A stretch of DNA of 64,000 nucleotides, taken from positions 54,545 through 118,544 of the forward strand of contig JBLNCI010000026.1 of assembly GCA_050260515.1 (NCBI GenBank). Direction: 5' to 3'. This document shows positions 8,140 through 16,721 of the stretch, piece by piece (positions within the stretch are counted from its first letter, which is position 1; each line of letters opens with the position of its first letter). A program made the translations under genes and the position numbers. The notes beneath the pieces were generated by a model, which worked only from the letters and a program-made list of their open reading frames with translations, made no database searches and had not been told where the DNA came from. Origin of the DNA: DATJIG01 sp050260515 (GTDB taxonomy: Bacteria > Pseudomonadota > Alphaproteobacteria > SMXQ01).

Positions 8140-9135
8140 ATGGCCAGCCGTTTCAAGGCGTTCGCGGGACATCTGTTCGCGTTCGCTGCAATCGTTCTCA
8201 GCGCCACCGCGATCGCGACGGCCGCGCGGCCTGCCGCGGCGCAGCCCGTCGGCATAGGCACCAGCCCGCAGGGCACGCTCACCTACACGCTGGGCTCGGC
8301 CTACGCCAAGGCGCTGCAGACCACGGCCGGCATCCAGGCGCGCGTCCAGCCGTCGAGCGGCACCGGCGTGATGGTGCCGCTGGTCGAGACCGGCGAGATC
8401 GACATCGGCTTCGTCAACACCCTCGAGCTCACCGACGCGTTCACCGGCACCGGCACCTTCGCCGGGCGCAAGAACCCGGACCTGCGCGTCGTCGGCGTGC
8501 TGTTCCCGCTGCGCTCCGGCTTCTTCGTCCGCAAGGACTCGCCGATCAAGGAGGCGAAGGACCTCAAGGGCAAGACGATCCCCTACGGCTTCACCAGCCA
8601 GGAGATCCTGCGCACGGTGATCGACGGGCTGCTCGCGAACGCGGGGCTCTCCGCCAACGACGTGAAGACGGTGCTCGTGCCCAATCTCATCCGCGACGTC
8701 GACGACTTCATCGCCGGCAAGATCGACGCGGGTTATTTCGCGGTGGGGCAGGCCAAGGTCGCCGAGGCCGACGCCGCCGTCGGCGGCCTGCGGTTCCTGC
8801 CGGTCTACGACACGCCCGAGGCCGTCGCGGCGATGAAGAAGGTGGTGCCGACATCGTTCGTCGACACCGAGATGCCGGCGCCGAACAAGCCGGGCATCAT
8901 CGGCCCGACCAAGCTGATGTTCTACGACTACGTGATGTTCGTGAACGCGAACGTGCCGAAGGACCGCGTCTACAAGTTCACCCAGGTGCTTGCCGAACAG
9001 AAGGACGCAATGGCCGAGACCATGCCGTTCTTCAAGGACATGAAGGTCGAGCGCATGCACCGCGACATCCGCATCCCGTACCACGAAGGCGCCGAGGCCT
9101 ATTACAAGGACAAGAGCATCGCGCTGACGAAGTAG
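8140..9135 (+). CDS. TAXI family TRAP transporter solute-binding subunit
   Basis: A 331-residue periplasmic binding protein with a signal peptide (residues about 1-31, ending ...RPAAAQ). The mature start has GIGTSPQGTLTYTLGSAYAK and VQPSSGTGVMVPLVETGEID, characteristic of the TAXI group (TRAP-associated extracytoplasmic immunogenic). It captures a small carboxylate-type solute for the membrane subunit encoded 9 bases downstream. GGGGGGA precedes the ATG. The ligand is unknown; characterised TAXI proteins bind compounds such as glutamate or other organic acids. Confidence 0.9.
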   Translation: MASRFKAFAGHLFAFAAIVLSATAIATAARPAAAQPVGIGTSPQGTLTYTLGSAYAKALQTTAGIQARVQPSSGTGVMVPLVETGEIDIGFVNTLELTDAFTGTGTFAGRKNPDLRVVGVLFPLRSGFFVRKDSPIKEAKDLKGKTIPYGFTSQEILRTVIDGLLANAGLSANDVKTVLVPNLIRDVDDFIAGKIDAGYFAVGQAKVAEADAAVGGLRFLPVYDTPEAVAAMKKVVPTSFVDTEMPAPNKPGIIGPTKLMFYDYVMFVNANVPKDRVYKFTQVLAEQKDAMAETMPFFKDMKVERMHRDIRIPYHEGAEAYYKDKSIALTK

Positions 9136-9144
9136 GTCGCGGCC

Positions 9145-11103
9145 ATGACCATCGTGGCGCGTCTCGAGGGCTTCGGCCCGTCGGTGTCGAAGGAGACCCT
9201 GCGTCCGCTCATCTATGCCCTTCAGGCGATCCTGATCGCGATGGTGATCGGCTGGGTGCTCGATGTGCCGGGCAACGTCGGGGTCGCGCTGTTCACCGAG
9301 CAGTTCCTCGTGGCGAGCGTCGGCTTCGCACTGGCGCTGACGTTCCTGCTGATCCGGAGCGGCGGTGGGCGGGCCGAGAGTGTGCCGTGGTACGACCTCG
9401 CCGCCGCCGCCATTGCACTGGCCGCGTGCCTCTACGTCGCGATCGATTATCCGATCCTGATCACCCGGCTCGTCTACCGGCCATGGGATGGCGTGACCGT
9501 CGCCGCGGCGATCGTGCTGCTGACGATCGAGGCGACGCGGCGCACCGCGGGGAACGCGCTCACCATCGTCATCCTCGTGCTGTGCGCCTACGCGCTGCTG
9601 GGTTACCTGCTGCCGGGCGAGTTCGCGAGCCGCCCGGTGTCGCTGACCCGGCTCGCGGTCTATCTCGGCATCGACACCAATGCGCTGCTGGGGTCGCCGC
9701 TCCAGGTCGCGGCCGTCGTCATCGTGCCGTTCGTGCTGATGGGCCAGATCCTGACCCGCGCCGGCGGCGGCGACTTCTTCACAGATATCTCTATGGCGAT
9801 GATGGGCCGGTTCAGGGGCGGCTCGGCGAAGATCGCCGTGGTCGGCTCGGCGTTCTTCGGCATGGTGTCGGGCAGCGCCGTCGCCAATGTGGCGAGCGTC
9901 GGCACCATCACGATTCCGCTGATGAAGCGCTCGGGGTTCCCGGCGACGGTCGCGGGCGCGGTCGAGGCGGTGGGCTCGACCGGCGGCCAGCTCATGCCGC
10001 CGGTGATGGGCGCCGCCGCGTTCCTGATGGCCGAGTACCTGCAGGTGTCGTACGCCGATGTGATGATCGCGGCGACGCTGCCGGCGGTGCTCTACTACGC
10101 GGCGCTGTTCATCCAGGTCGACCTCGAGGCGGCGGCGCGCGGCATCGTCGGGGCGCCGGTCGCGAGCCTGCCCAAGGTGCGCGAGGTGCTGCGCGACGGC
10201 TGGTTCTTCCCGATCCCGTTCGTGGTGCTGGTGCTCGGCCTGACATCGTGGAATCTCCAGGCCGAATACGCCGCGCTGATCTCGGCTGCCGTGCTGCTGG
10301 TGCTGGCGATGACGTTCGGCTACCGCGGCAGGACGCTGTCGCTCCGGGACGCGATCGACGCCATCGTGTCGACCGGCGGCGCGGTGCTCGACATCATCGT
10401 GATCTGCGCCGCGGCGGGGCTCGTCATCGGCGTGCTCAACCTGACCGGAGTCGCCTTCGGTCTGACCATGCAGCTCCTGGCGGTGAGCGGCAACGATCTC
10501 ACCGTGCTGCTGCTGGTGACGGCGGCGGTCGCCATCGTTCTCGGCATGGGCATGCCGACGGTCGGCGTCTACGTGATCCTGGCGACGCTCGCGGCACCGG
10601 CGCTGGTCAAGGCGGGCGTGACGCCGATGCAGGCGCACATGTTCGTCATGTACTTCGGCATGATGTCGATGGTGACGCCGCCGGTGGCGCTCGCCGCCTT
10701 CGCCGCCGCCAACATCGCCGGCGCCGACTTCTGGAGGACCGGCTGGCTCGCCGCGCGCATCGGCTGGTGCGCGTACCTCGTGCCGTTCCTGTTCGCATAC
10801 TCGCCGAGCCTGCTGATGACCGGCGACGTCATCGACGTCGTGCTGACGTTCGTCACCGCGATCATCGGCGTCGCGCTCGGCTCGGCGGCGGTGGTCGGAT
10901 TCCTGCGCTCGCGCATCGGCCTCGTCCCGCGCGTCGCCTGCGCCGTCGGCGGCGTGTTGCTGCTGATCCCGGTCGACATGTTCGCGAGCGCGTGGCTCGT
11001 CAACGTGGTCGGGTTCGCGATTGCCGTTGCGATCGTCGCCTGGGAGTGGGCGAGGGGGCGGCGGGCCGCGCCGTCCGCGCCGGCTTCGGGCGGCAGTCAT
11101 TAA
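9145..11103 (+). CDS. TRAP transporter fused permease, 4TM-12TM type
   Basis: A 652-residue membrane protein combining the small (DctQ-like) and large (DctM-like) TRAP subunits in one chain, which is the normal form partnering TAXI proteins. Hydrophobic helices run through the protein. Around residues 205-290 are VGSAFFGMVSGSAVANVASV and PAVMG-type segments (VEAVGSTGGQLMPPVMGAAA), the core of the DctM transport domain; a second repeat occurs near VLGMGMPTVGVYVILATLAA. It mediates sodium- or proton-coupled uptake of the ligand bound by the preceding protein. The two genes make a complete transporter operon. Confidence 0.93.
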   Translation: MTIVARLEGFGPSVSKETLRPLIYALQAILIAMVIGWVLDVPGNVGVALFTEQFLVASVGFALALTFLLIRSGGGRAESVPWYDLAAAAIALAACLYVAIDYPILITRLVYRPWDGVTVAAAIVLLTIEATRRTAGNALTIVILVLCAYALLGYLLPGEFASRPVSLTRLAVYLGIDTNALLGSPLQVAAVVIVPFVLMGQILTRAGGGDFFTDISMAMMGRFRGGSAKIAVVGSAFFGMVSGSAVANVASVGTITIPLMKRSGFPATVAGAVEAVGSTGGQLMPPVMGAAAFLMAEYLQVSYADVMIAATLPAVLYYAALFIQVDLEAAARGIVGAPVASLPKVREVLRDGWFFPIPFVVLVLGLTSWNLQAEYAALISAAVLLVLAMTFGYRGRTLSLRDAIDAIVSTGGAVLDIIVICAAAGLVIGVLNLTGVAFGLTMQLLAVSGNDLTVLLLVTAAVAIVLGMGMPTVGVYVILATLAAPALVKAGVTPMQAHMFVMYFGMMSMVTPPVALAAFAAANIAGADFWRTGWLAARIGWCAYLVPFLFAYSPSLLMTGDVIDVVLTFVTAIIGVALGSAAVVGFLRSRIGLVPRVACAVGGVLLLIPVDMFASAWLVNVVGFAIAVAIVAWEWARGRRAAPSAPASGGSH

Positions 11104-11113
11104 TACAGTCGGG

Positions 11114-11153
11114 CGCGAGCACACGCGTTCCACGCGAGCACACACGGGTTCCA
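11114..11153. repeat. Imperfect tandem duplication (19 and 21 bases)
   Basis: Two adjacent copies of CGCGAGCACAC..GTTCCA, the second with a two-base insertion, lie just after the TRAP permease stop. It is a short local duplication in the 178-base gap before the next gene. No function is evident. Confidence 0.5.
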
Positions 11154-11281
11154 CTGGTATCCGGCGCGTTCTTTCTCAATAATCGAGGCGAACACCGGAC
11201 ACGCACCCGCGCGAAGACGCGGGGCGCGGCAGGGGAGTGGCGCGGTCCGAACGGACGCGCTCGATCTCGGGGGAGACGACG

Positions 11282-12346
11282 ATGCGATCCATCATCGCGT
11301 GGGCGGGGGCGTTCGTTCTCAGTACCGCGTTGGGGTTGACGCTCGCCGCGGCGCAGGAGCTGAAGGTCGGCGAGGTCTACCGCACCTCGGTGAAGCTGAC
11401 CGACAACATGAGCGGCGTCTGGCTTCCGCTGCCCGAGGGCGAGTGGAAGCTGATCGGGCTCGGCCAGACCACCAATGTGACCCATCAACGTTTTCTCAAT
11501 GGGCGGTTCGTGCTGTGGCCGCTGGATCCAGCCCGGCGGCCGCGCGCCTTCATCACCTTCTCGGTGGCGCTGGAGCCGTCGCCCACCGGCTGGGCCAAGC
11601 CCGAGTTCTGCTCGCGCAAGGACCTGCATCACGTCGACCCGAAGGATCCGCGCGAGAGCGTCGCCGGCGGTCAGATCCGCTGCTGGGGCGTGTGGTACGC
11701 CAACATGTGGCCGGCCGAGAAGGCCGATCCCTGGCTGCTCGACGCCTACAAGTGGGTCGGCGCCAATACCGCGGGCATGCCGCAGACGACGATGATGGCG
11801 ATGTTCCACCGCGGCTCGGGCGTGAAGTACCTGTGGGTGAACTACATGTTCAACCCCGAGGCGCAGGAGTTCCCGCGCGAGGCATGGGTCGGCTGGGACC
11901 GCGCCCGCATCGTCTCGGACAAGAAGAAGATGCGGTTCGTCGACCGCGTCCGGGAGTTCGGCGAGCGCCTGGCCCCGTCGGTGGAGAAGGGCTTCTCGGG
12001 CGCGCCGGTCGCGGCGGGCGAGGTCCAGATCGGCGCGGCGCAGGCGCTGCTGACCGGGCGCGGCTATCCGCTCGGGCTCGTCGACGGCGAGCGCAATCCG
12101 GCGGTCGACGTGCACGACGTCGCCGCGGTGCCGTTGCTCAACGACGCCGGGCGGAAGGGCTACGCCGATTTCCTCGCCGGCAAGAGCCCGCGCGCCTTCG
12201 CGATCGGCGAGCGCGGCGCGTGGGGCCGCGCCAACGGCTTCCGCGGCAACACCAGCATCATCCGCGCGCTCAACAACTGCAAAGGGCGCACCAACACCGG
12301 CTGCACCGTCTACGCGATCAACGACGACGTGGTGTGGCCGAGGTGA
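11282..12346 (+). CDS. Secreted protein of unknown function, 354 aa
   Basis: The start at 11282 is chosen because GGGGGAGA precedes it and a signal peptide follows at once (residues 1-23, LAAAQ). I do not recognise the main domain, which is rich in Trp and aromatic residues (for example WGVWYANMWPAEKADPW). The last ~55 residues (AFAIGERGAWGRANGF ... CTVYAINDDVVW) resemble a tail with two spaced cysteines found in other alphaproteobacterial secreted proteins, similar to DUF4189; that link is tentative. It is probably periplasmic. The gene stands alone after the TRAP operon. Confidence 0.72.
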   Translation: MRSIIAWAGAFVLSTALGLTLAAAQELKVGEVYRTSVKLTDNMSGVWLPLPEGEWKLIGLGQTTNVTHQRFLNGRFVLWPLDPARRPRAFITFSVALEPSPTGWAKPEFCSRKDLHHVDPKDPRESVAGGQIRCWGVWYANMWPAEKADPWLLDAYKWVGANTAGMPQTTMMAMFHRGSGVKYLWVNYMFNPEAQEFPREAWVGWDRARIVSDKKKMRFVDRVREFGERLAPSVEKGFSGAPVAAGEVQIGAAQALLTGRGYPLGLVDGERNPAVDVHDVAAVPLLNDAGRKGYADFLAGKSPRAFAIGERGAWGRANGFRGNTSIIRALNNCKGRTNTGCTVYAINDDVVWPR

Positions 12347-12421
12347 GGGGGCGTACTATAAATCGGCACAGGTCGGAGAGTGGGCTGAGGTGCAGAAAGT
12401 GCTCCCCTAAATTCCTGAACC

Positions 12422-12673
12422 TCATCTCGGCATTCGCCGCACGCTGATCATGTTCAGCACGCGGTTGCCGCACGCGGTGCATTTCAGGAATCGCCGCACG
12501 TTCAGCAGCCGCTCGTGGCCGGCGAAGCGCCTGGTCAGGCGCGTCGGCGGCACCGTGCCCTCGTGGCGGCAGGCGTTGCACTGGGCGACGACGACGTGCC
12601 ACTCGCGCAGGTCCTCGACCCGCGCGGAGTAGAGCGGCGGAAACGAATGGTCGGCTTTGAATTCCTCGCGCAT
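12422..12673 (-). CDS. Small zinc-ribbon-like protein, 83 aa
   Basis: An 83-residue protein with two CxxC knuckles (CNAC about residues 32-35, CTAC about 65-68), which would form a four-cysteine zinc ribbon. The rest is basic and contains no other signature. Base composition and codon use are consistent with coding, and an AAAAGGTCGAG sequence lies upstream of the ATG. It could be a DNA- or RNA-binding accessory factor. No functional neighbour helps. The 253 bases between this gene and yedK hold no recognisable element. Confidence 0.6.
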   Translation of the reverse strand: MREEFKADHSFPPLYSARVEDLREWHVVVAQCNACRHEGTVPPTRLTRRFAGHERLLNVRRFLKCTACGNRVLNMISVRRMPR

Positions 12674-12926
12674 CGTGCCCTCGACCTTTTCGCTCCGAAC
12701 GCCCTTGTTCCTGATTTGTTCCTTTGCTACCGTCGGCGCTTCCGGCGGTCAATTGCGGCTGCCGGAACGCACGCAGTTGTGACGCGCGCCGTCGGGTGAG
12801 CCGCGGAGCGATCGGTCTTGACCGTGCGTTGTCCGTCGGCGCGCGTGCGCTACGCGCGATCTCGCGAACAGCAAGCGTCGGCGACGAGCGAGCGAACAGT
12901 TGCATCAGTGATCCAGTGAGCGAGTC

Positions 12927-13634
12927 ATGTGCGGACGCTTCGTCCTGAGAACCCCGCCCGCGGAGGCGGCGCGCCACTTCCGCACCAAGGGGCCTGTTCC
13001 CAACAAGCCGCCGAGCTGGAACGTGGCGCCGACCCACGACGTGCTCGCGGTCGTGTTCGATGCCGCGGCGCGCGAGCGCGCGCTCACCACGCTGCGCTGG
13101 GGCCTGATCCCGTCGTGGGCGAAGGACGCGAAGCTCGCGGCGACGATGATCAACGCCAAGGCCGAGACCTGCACCGACAAGCCCGCGTTCCGCGAGGCGT
13201 TCGCGTCGCGGCGCTGCATCGTCCCAGCCGATGCGTTCTACGAGTGGAAGCGCGAGGGTGCCGCGCGCCGGCCCTACGCGTTCGTGATGAAGGACCGCTC
13301 GCTGTTCGGATTCGCGGGTCTGTGGGAGCGCTGGCAGGACAAGGCGAGCGGCGAGGTTGTGCGGAGCTGCACGATCGTCACCACGACCCCGAACGCGCTG
13401 TGCGCCGACGTGCACGACCGCATGCCGGTGATCCTGCCGCCCGACGCGTACGCGCGCTGGCTCGGCGAGGAGCCGGCGGACGCGCGCGCGCTCGCCACGT
13501 TGCTGAAGCCCTATCCCGCCGAGGCGATGGAGTCGTTCACCGTCTCCGAGCGCGTCGGCAACGTGCGCAACGACGATGCCTCGCTGCTCGAGCCCGCGGC
13601 GCCGCCGCGCCCGGCGCAGGCGAGCCTGTTTTGA
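12927..13634 (+). CDS. yedK: SOS response-associated peptidase YedK (HMCES/SRAP family)
   Basis: A 235-residue SRAP-domain protein. These proteins crosslink covalently to abasic sites in single-stranded DNA through their N-terminal Cys, protecting forks, and mature by autoproteolysis of Met1. The key residues are all present: Cys2 (MCGRF), Asn32 (SWNVAP), Glu106 (DAFYEWK) and His163 (VHDRMPVIL). Length matches the family (about 220-240). It is transcribed alone; no LexA-box is obvious upstream. Identification is secure. Confidence 0.95.
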   Translation: MCGRFVLRTPPAEAARHFRTKGPVPNKPPSWNVAPTHDVLAVVFDAAARERALTTLRWGLIPSWAKDAKLAATMINAKAETCTDKPAFREAFASRRCIVPADAFYEWKREGAARRPYAFVMKDRSLFGFAGLWERWQDKASGEVVRSCTIVTTTPNALCADVHDRMPVILPPDAYARWLGEEPADARALATLLKPYPAEAMESFTVSERVGNVRNDDASLLEPAAPPRPAQASLF

Positions 13635-13642
13635 CTCCAAAT

Positions 13643-13736
13643 CACCCTCTCCGCTCTGGGGAGAGGGAAGGGTGAGGGGGCCCGCGATGCGTCCTCCCCC
13701 TCACCCCACCCTCTCCCCCCGAACGGGGGAGAGGGA
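13643..13736. repeat. Intergenic compound palindrome (GAGAGGG/CCCTCTCC type)
   Basis: Two hairpins, CCCTCTCC-N-GGGGAGAGGG and CCCTCTCCCCC-N-GGGGGAGAGGG, flank a pair of complementary arms (GGGTGAGGGGG and CCCCCTCACCCC). The whole folds into a cruciform-like structure. Similar GC-rich palindromic units are commonly dispersed in proteobacterial intergenic regions. It starts just 8 bases after yedK and may also stop or stabilise its transcript. Confidence 0.75.
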
Positions 13737-13766
13737 GAAAAGAATCCGTGCGCTCCCGGTGACTCC

Positions 13767-14495
13767 ATGCCCCACATCTACTGCCTCTACGGCACCGACG
13801 AGCTGACGCCGCGCTACGTCGGCCTCAGCACCCAGGAGCGCGGCCGCGCCGAGCAGCACTACGGCTGCGCCGCCGACGGCGACCCGAAGCCGGTGTACCG
13901 CTGGATGCGCCGCGTTTTCCTCGCCGGCCACGAGGTCCACGTCCACATCCTCGAGGACAGCGTGCGGGCGGGCGAGCTGCGCGCGCGAGAGAGCGCGTGG
14001 CTCGCTGCGCTGCCCGTTCTCACCAACATCCAGAACTACGCAGCCGACGGCGGCGGCGACACGGGTGATCCGCGCGGTGTTGCCGAAGCTGCTGCGCGCT
14101 ACGACGGCGGCGAGCTGGCGTGCATTGCGCGTCGTCATCACGGCACAACGCCCTCCGAAATCGCCGCTTCCGCGCTCGCTGGCATCCGGCGGGCGATCCG
14201 TCTGCGCGCGCCGCGCGTCAGCTACAACCATCGCGGCTATCACGGCGTCTGTCGCGACGGCGACGCGGGCGCCTATTGCGTACGCGTGGCGTTCGGCCGG
14301 GAAGGGGGCCGCTGCTGGAGCGGCCACGTGAAGGGCGAGACGCTGGACGGATGGGAGTCGCGCGGGCCGATCTGGTTCGGCGACCTCCGTCGTGCGCTCG
14401 CCGCCCGCGACGCCGAGCGCGAGCGGATCGCCGGTGACCCGCTGTTCCGCGCCTACGTCGGCGATGGCTGGCGGTGGCCCGCCGATCGGGTTTGA
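13767..14495 (+). CDS. Possible GIY-YIG-like N-terminal domain protein, 242 aa
   Basis: The first ~95 residues follow a GIY-YIG-like layout: IYCLYGTDE, then RYVGLSTQERGRAEQHY, then PVYRWMRRVF, HVHILED and a RESAWLA helix with a downstream LTNIQNYA. That order (short strand, YVG-type turn with a basic residue, helix, acidic residue in RE..W) resembles stand-alone GIY-YIG modules, but the first motif is degenerate (IYC for GIY). Residues about 100-242 form a second region I do not recognise, with an SYNHRGYHGVCRD segment. It may be a nuclease-like or DNA-binding protein. The gene is flanked on both sides by intergenic repeats. Confidence 0.55.
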   Translation: MPHIYCLYGTDELTPRYVGLSTQERGRAEQHYGCAADGDPKPVYRWMRRVFLAGHEVHVHILEDSVRAGELRARESAWLAALPVLTNIQNYAADGGGDTGDPRGVAEAAARYDGGELACIARRHHGTTPSEIAASALAGIRRAIRLRAPRVSYNHRGYHGVCRDGDAGAYCVRVAFGREGGRCWSGHVKGETLDGWESRGPIWFGDLRRALAARDAERERIAGDPLFRAYVGDGWRWPADRV

Positions 14496-14544
14496 GGCGA
14501 GGGCGACGCGAAATTCATGCCGCGCGCGCCCGCATCCTGTGCGC

Positions 14545-14649
14545 CTGTGCAAAAGTGTCCCAACTGTCCCAGGTGTCCCAAACGCCCAGTGTGGGACAGT
14601 GGGACATTTGGGCTTACGCACTGATTTCGTTGGAGATCTCTGTCCCACG
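14545..14649. repeat. 105-bp direct repeat, copy 1
   Basis: This block is repeated at 14716-14820 with one base difference (A at 14634, G in the other copy). It contains three TGTCCCA units followed by two TGGGACA units, able to fold into an imperfect hairpin. Its end GTCCCACGG pairs with CCGTGGGAC about 20 bases downstream. It lies in the 655-base gap between the GIY-YIG-like gene and the first beta-barrel gene. Reading frames across it in several phases give the same peptide twice and are not genes. Confidence 0.85.
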
Positions 14650-14715
14650 GTGAGGACGAGCGATGGTTGCCCGTGGGACACCTCCCCAGTCCCAACGCGG
14701 ACGCTCGCGGCACGT

Positions 14716-14820
14716 CTGTGCAAAAGTGTCCCAACTGTCCCAGGTGTCCCAAACGCCCAGTGTGGGACAGTGGGACATTTGGGCTTACGCACTGATTTCG
14801 TTGGGGATCTCTGTCCCACG
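14716..14820. repeat. 105-bp direct repeat, copy 2
   Basis: Second copy of the 14545-14649 repeat, 171 bases downstream, differing at a single base. Its final GTCCCAC pairs with a GTGGGAC found about 25 bases after it. The remaining gap to 15150 contains no gene that I can support; only the ribosome binding site AAGGAG of the next gene is clear. Confidence 0.85.
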
Positions 14821-15150
14821 AGGGCCGACGCCGGTGTCTTTCGGTGGGACACCCGTGGCGCGGGGCCTGGTCCCGGGCAGGGGTCCCGGGAGACCCCCGG
14901 CCAGGTGCGCGCAAGGGGCTGGATCAAGGGCAGACGAAGAATCGAGGAGGACCGCCTGGCGTTGGTCTCTGCCTCGGAAAAGCATAACGGGAACAATCGC
15001 TTACTCTCCGTTAACTGTTGCGCAACAGCCACAGCGCGCGGCGATTTGGCCGCCTAAGTGCCTGTTTATTTGGCGGTTAACCCGGGAAGGATTATCTCAC
15101 CAGCACAGATTCGCTTGTCCCAAGCGGCTGCACAGTAAGGAGCAAAAGAT

Positions 15151-15765
15151 ATGAAACGAATTCTTGGGGTATTCGCCCTGACCGCGCTGCTCGCCTCGGC
15201 GTCGGCGCATGCCCAGGCTCAGCAGGCCGCCGGCTTTTACGGCACGGCCTCGGCCGGCTGGTTCCAGCTGCAGGACCGCGACGGCAGCGTCGCCGGTTCG
15301 TCGGTGAAGGCCGAGTACGACCCGGGCTACGCGCTCACCCTCGGCGGCGGCTACGCCTACGGCAACGGCTTCCGCACCGAGATCGAAGCGGGCTACGCCC
15401 AGGCGAACTCCGACAAGATGAAGGTCGGCGCCACCACCGGCAACGGCGGCGACGCCGAGTTCTGGTCGCTGTACGCCGCGGCCTACTACGACTTCAACGT
15501 CGGCGGCAGCTTCAAGCCGTACCTGGGCGGCGGTCTCGGCTGGGTCCACAGCCACACCGACAGCGCGACGGTCGGCGGCACCAGGGTCGCGGGAGGCAGC
15601 AGCGACGACTGGTCCGCGTTCGCCGAAGGCGGCCTGAACTTCGCGCTCGCCAGCAACCTCGATCTCGTCCCCGGCGTCCGTTACACCTGGTACAACGACG
15701 CGAAGAACGGTCTCGAGGACAACGGCTCCTGGCTGTTCAAGGTCGGCCTCCGCTACAAGTTCTGA
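15151..15765 (+). CDS. Outer-membrane beta-barrel protein, copy 1
   Basis: A 204-residue porin-like protein with a signal peptide (about residues 1-24, AHAQA). Alternating amphipathic strands (for example GFYGTASAGWFQL, YALTLGGGYAYGNGF, FKPYLGGGLGWVHS) and a terminal Phe (VGLRYKF) mark an eight-strand OmpA/Opa-like barrel of the outer-membrane beta-barrel family. It likely serves surface structure or adhesion; ligand unknown. A strong AAGGAG precedes the ATG, and a terminator follows directly. A tandem paralogue starts 248 bases downstream. Confidence 0.88.
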   Translation: MKRILGVFALTALLASASAHAQAQQAAGFYGTASAGWFQLQDRDGSVAGSSVKAEYDPGYALTLGGGYAYGNGFRTEIEAGYAQANSDKMKVGATTGNGGDAEFWSLYAAAYYDFNVGGSFKPYLGGGLGWVHSHTDSATVGGTRVAGGSSDDWSAFAEGGLNFALASNLDLVPGVRYTWYNDAKNGLEDNGSWLFKVGLRYKF

Positions 15766-15786
15766 TCCGATCCGGATCCGAACGGA

Positions 15787-15815
15787 AAGGGCTCCCTTCG
15801 GGGAGCCCTTTTTTT
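15787..15815 (+). terminator. Rho-independent terminator of beta-barrel copy 1
   Basis: A perfect ten-base-pair stem (AAGGGCTCCC / GGGAGCCCTT) with the stable TTCG tetraloop, followed by a run of T. It lies 21 bases after the stop codon. Confidence 0.95.
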
Positions 15816-16013
15816 GTCTGTCGTGTGTTGTCTGTCGTTCGGGGCGCGAACCGCCGCGCTGCGCCCCGCCGTTGCGCGGCTGCAACGGTGGCGGGGAACC
15901 GAGCGCGCGCCGTCGAACGAAATCGCCCGCGCGCTGTTGACCACTCGGAACAGCCCGCGGCATCTCCGTCGCGGGGCGAACGAATTCACTCATAAGCGAC
16001 AGGAGACCAGACA

Positions 16014-16664
16014 ATGAAGGCCCTGAAACTGAAGGCCCCGACACGGAAACTATGGATCGCCGCCCTCGTCGCCGCAGCGGCGTGGCTCGCGGCGCCCGCA
16101 GCGCAGGCGCAGCAATGGACTCCCTACACCGGCTGGTACGGCTCCGCGTCGGCCGGCTGGTTCCAGCTCCGCGACAACGACGGGTCGGTCGGTGCGTCCG
16201 CGGTCCATGCCGAATTCGATCCCGGCTATGCGCTGACCCTCGCCGGCGGCTACTCGTTCGGCAACGGCTTCCGCGCCGAGCTCGAAGGCGGCTATGCCCA
16301 TGCCGACATCGACAAGGCCAGCATCGGCGGCGTGAGCGCGGCCGGCGGCGACACCGACCTGTGGTCGATCTACGCGGCGGGCTACTACGACTTCCAGACC
16401 AACAGCGGGTTCCGGCCGTACCTCGGCGGCGGCATCGGCTGGGTCCACACCGACGCCGACGCGATCGTCGCGGGCGGCACGCGGACCGCGAGCGGCAGCA
16501 CCGACGACTGGTCGGCGTTCGCCGAGGCGGGCCTCAACATCGCGCTCGCCGACAACCTCGATCTGGTGCCGGGCGTCCGGTACATCTGGTACAACGATTC
16601 CCACGGCGGCCTCGACGACAACGCCGCCTGGCTGTTCAAGGCGGGGCTGCGCTACCGCTTCTGA
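16014..16664 (+). CDS. Outer-membrane beta-barrel protein, copy 2 (paralogue of 15151)
   Basis: A 216-residue protein homologous over its length to the preceding one: it shares SASAGWFQL, the FDPGYALTLAGGYSFGNGF type strand, PYLGGGIGWVH, DDWSAFAEAGLN and the C-terminal GLRYRF. The signal peptide is longer and more basic (about residues 1-32). Tandem duplication is the simplest explanation. Each copy has its own terminator, so the pair can be expressed separately. The 248-base gap before it holds only a GACAGGAG-type ribosome site close to the ATG. Confidence 0.88.
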   Translation: MKALKLKAPTRKLWIAALVAAAAWLAAPAAQAQQWTPYTGWYGSASAGWFQLRDNDGSVGASAVHAEFDPGYALTLAGGYSFGNGFRAELEGGYAHADIDKASIGGVSAAGGDTDLWSIYAAGYYDFQTNSGFRPYLGGGIGWVHTDADAIVAGGTRTASGSTDDWSAFAEAGLNIALADNLDLVPGVRYIWYNDSHGGLDDNAAWLFKAGLRYRF

Positions 16665-16683
16665 ACCATCGTGGTTCGCGAAA

Positions 16684-16713
16684 GGAAAGGGCTCCCGCAC
16701 GGGAGCCCTTTCC
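16684..16713. terminator. Bidirectional terminator between beta-barrel copy 2 and the RTX gene
   Basis: Thirteen-base-pair perfect stem (GGAAAGGGCTCCC / GGGAGCCCTTTCC) with loop GCAC, between convergent genes. The core is the same AAGGGCTCCC arm as in the copy 1 terminator, indicating that the duplication included the terminator. The T-run is short, so efficiency is uncertain. Confidence 0.8.
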
Positions 16714-16721
16714 ATATGCCT

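Noticed and set aside
8116..11154. Very long minus-strand open frame opposite the TAXI-TRAP operon
   Set aside because: It is arginine/histidine/aspartate-rich and follows the third-position GC of the plus-strand genes; a shadow of the real transporter genes.
14545..14820. CRISPR-like array
   Set aside because: Only two copies, 105 bases long with one intervening segment of 66 bases, and no cas genes nearby.
14392..15154. Open frames across the 105-bp repeats in several phases, some containing the same peptide twice
   Set aside because: The repeated peptides follow from the repeated DNA in each phase and have no ribosome sites or domain similarity.
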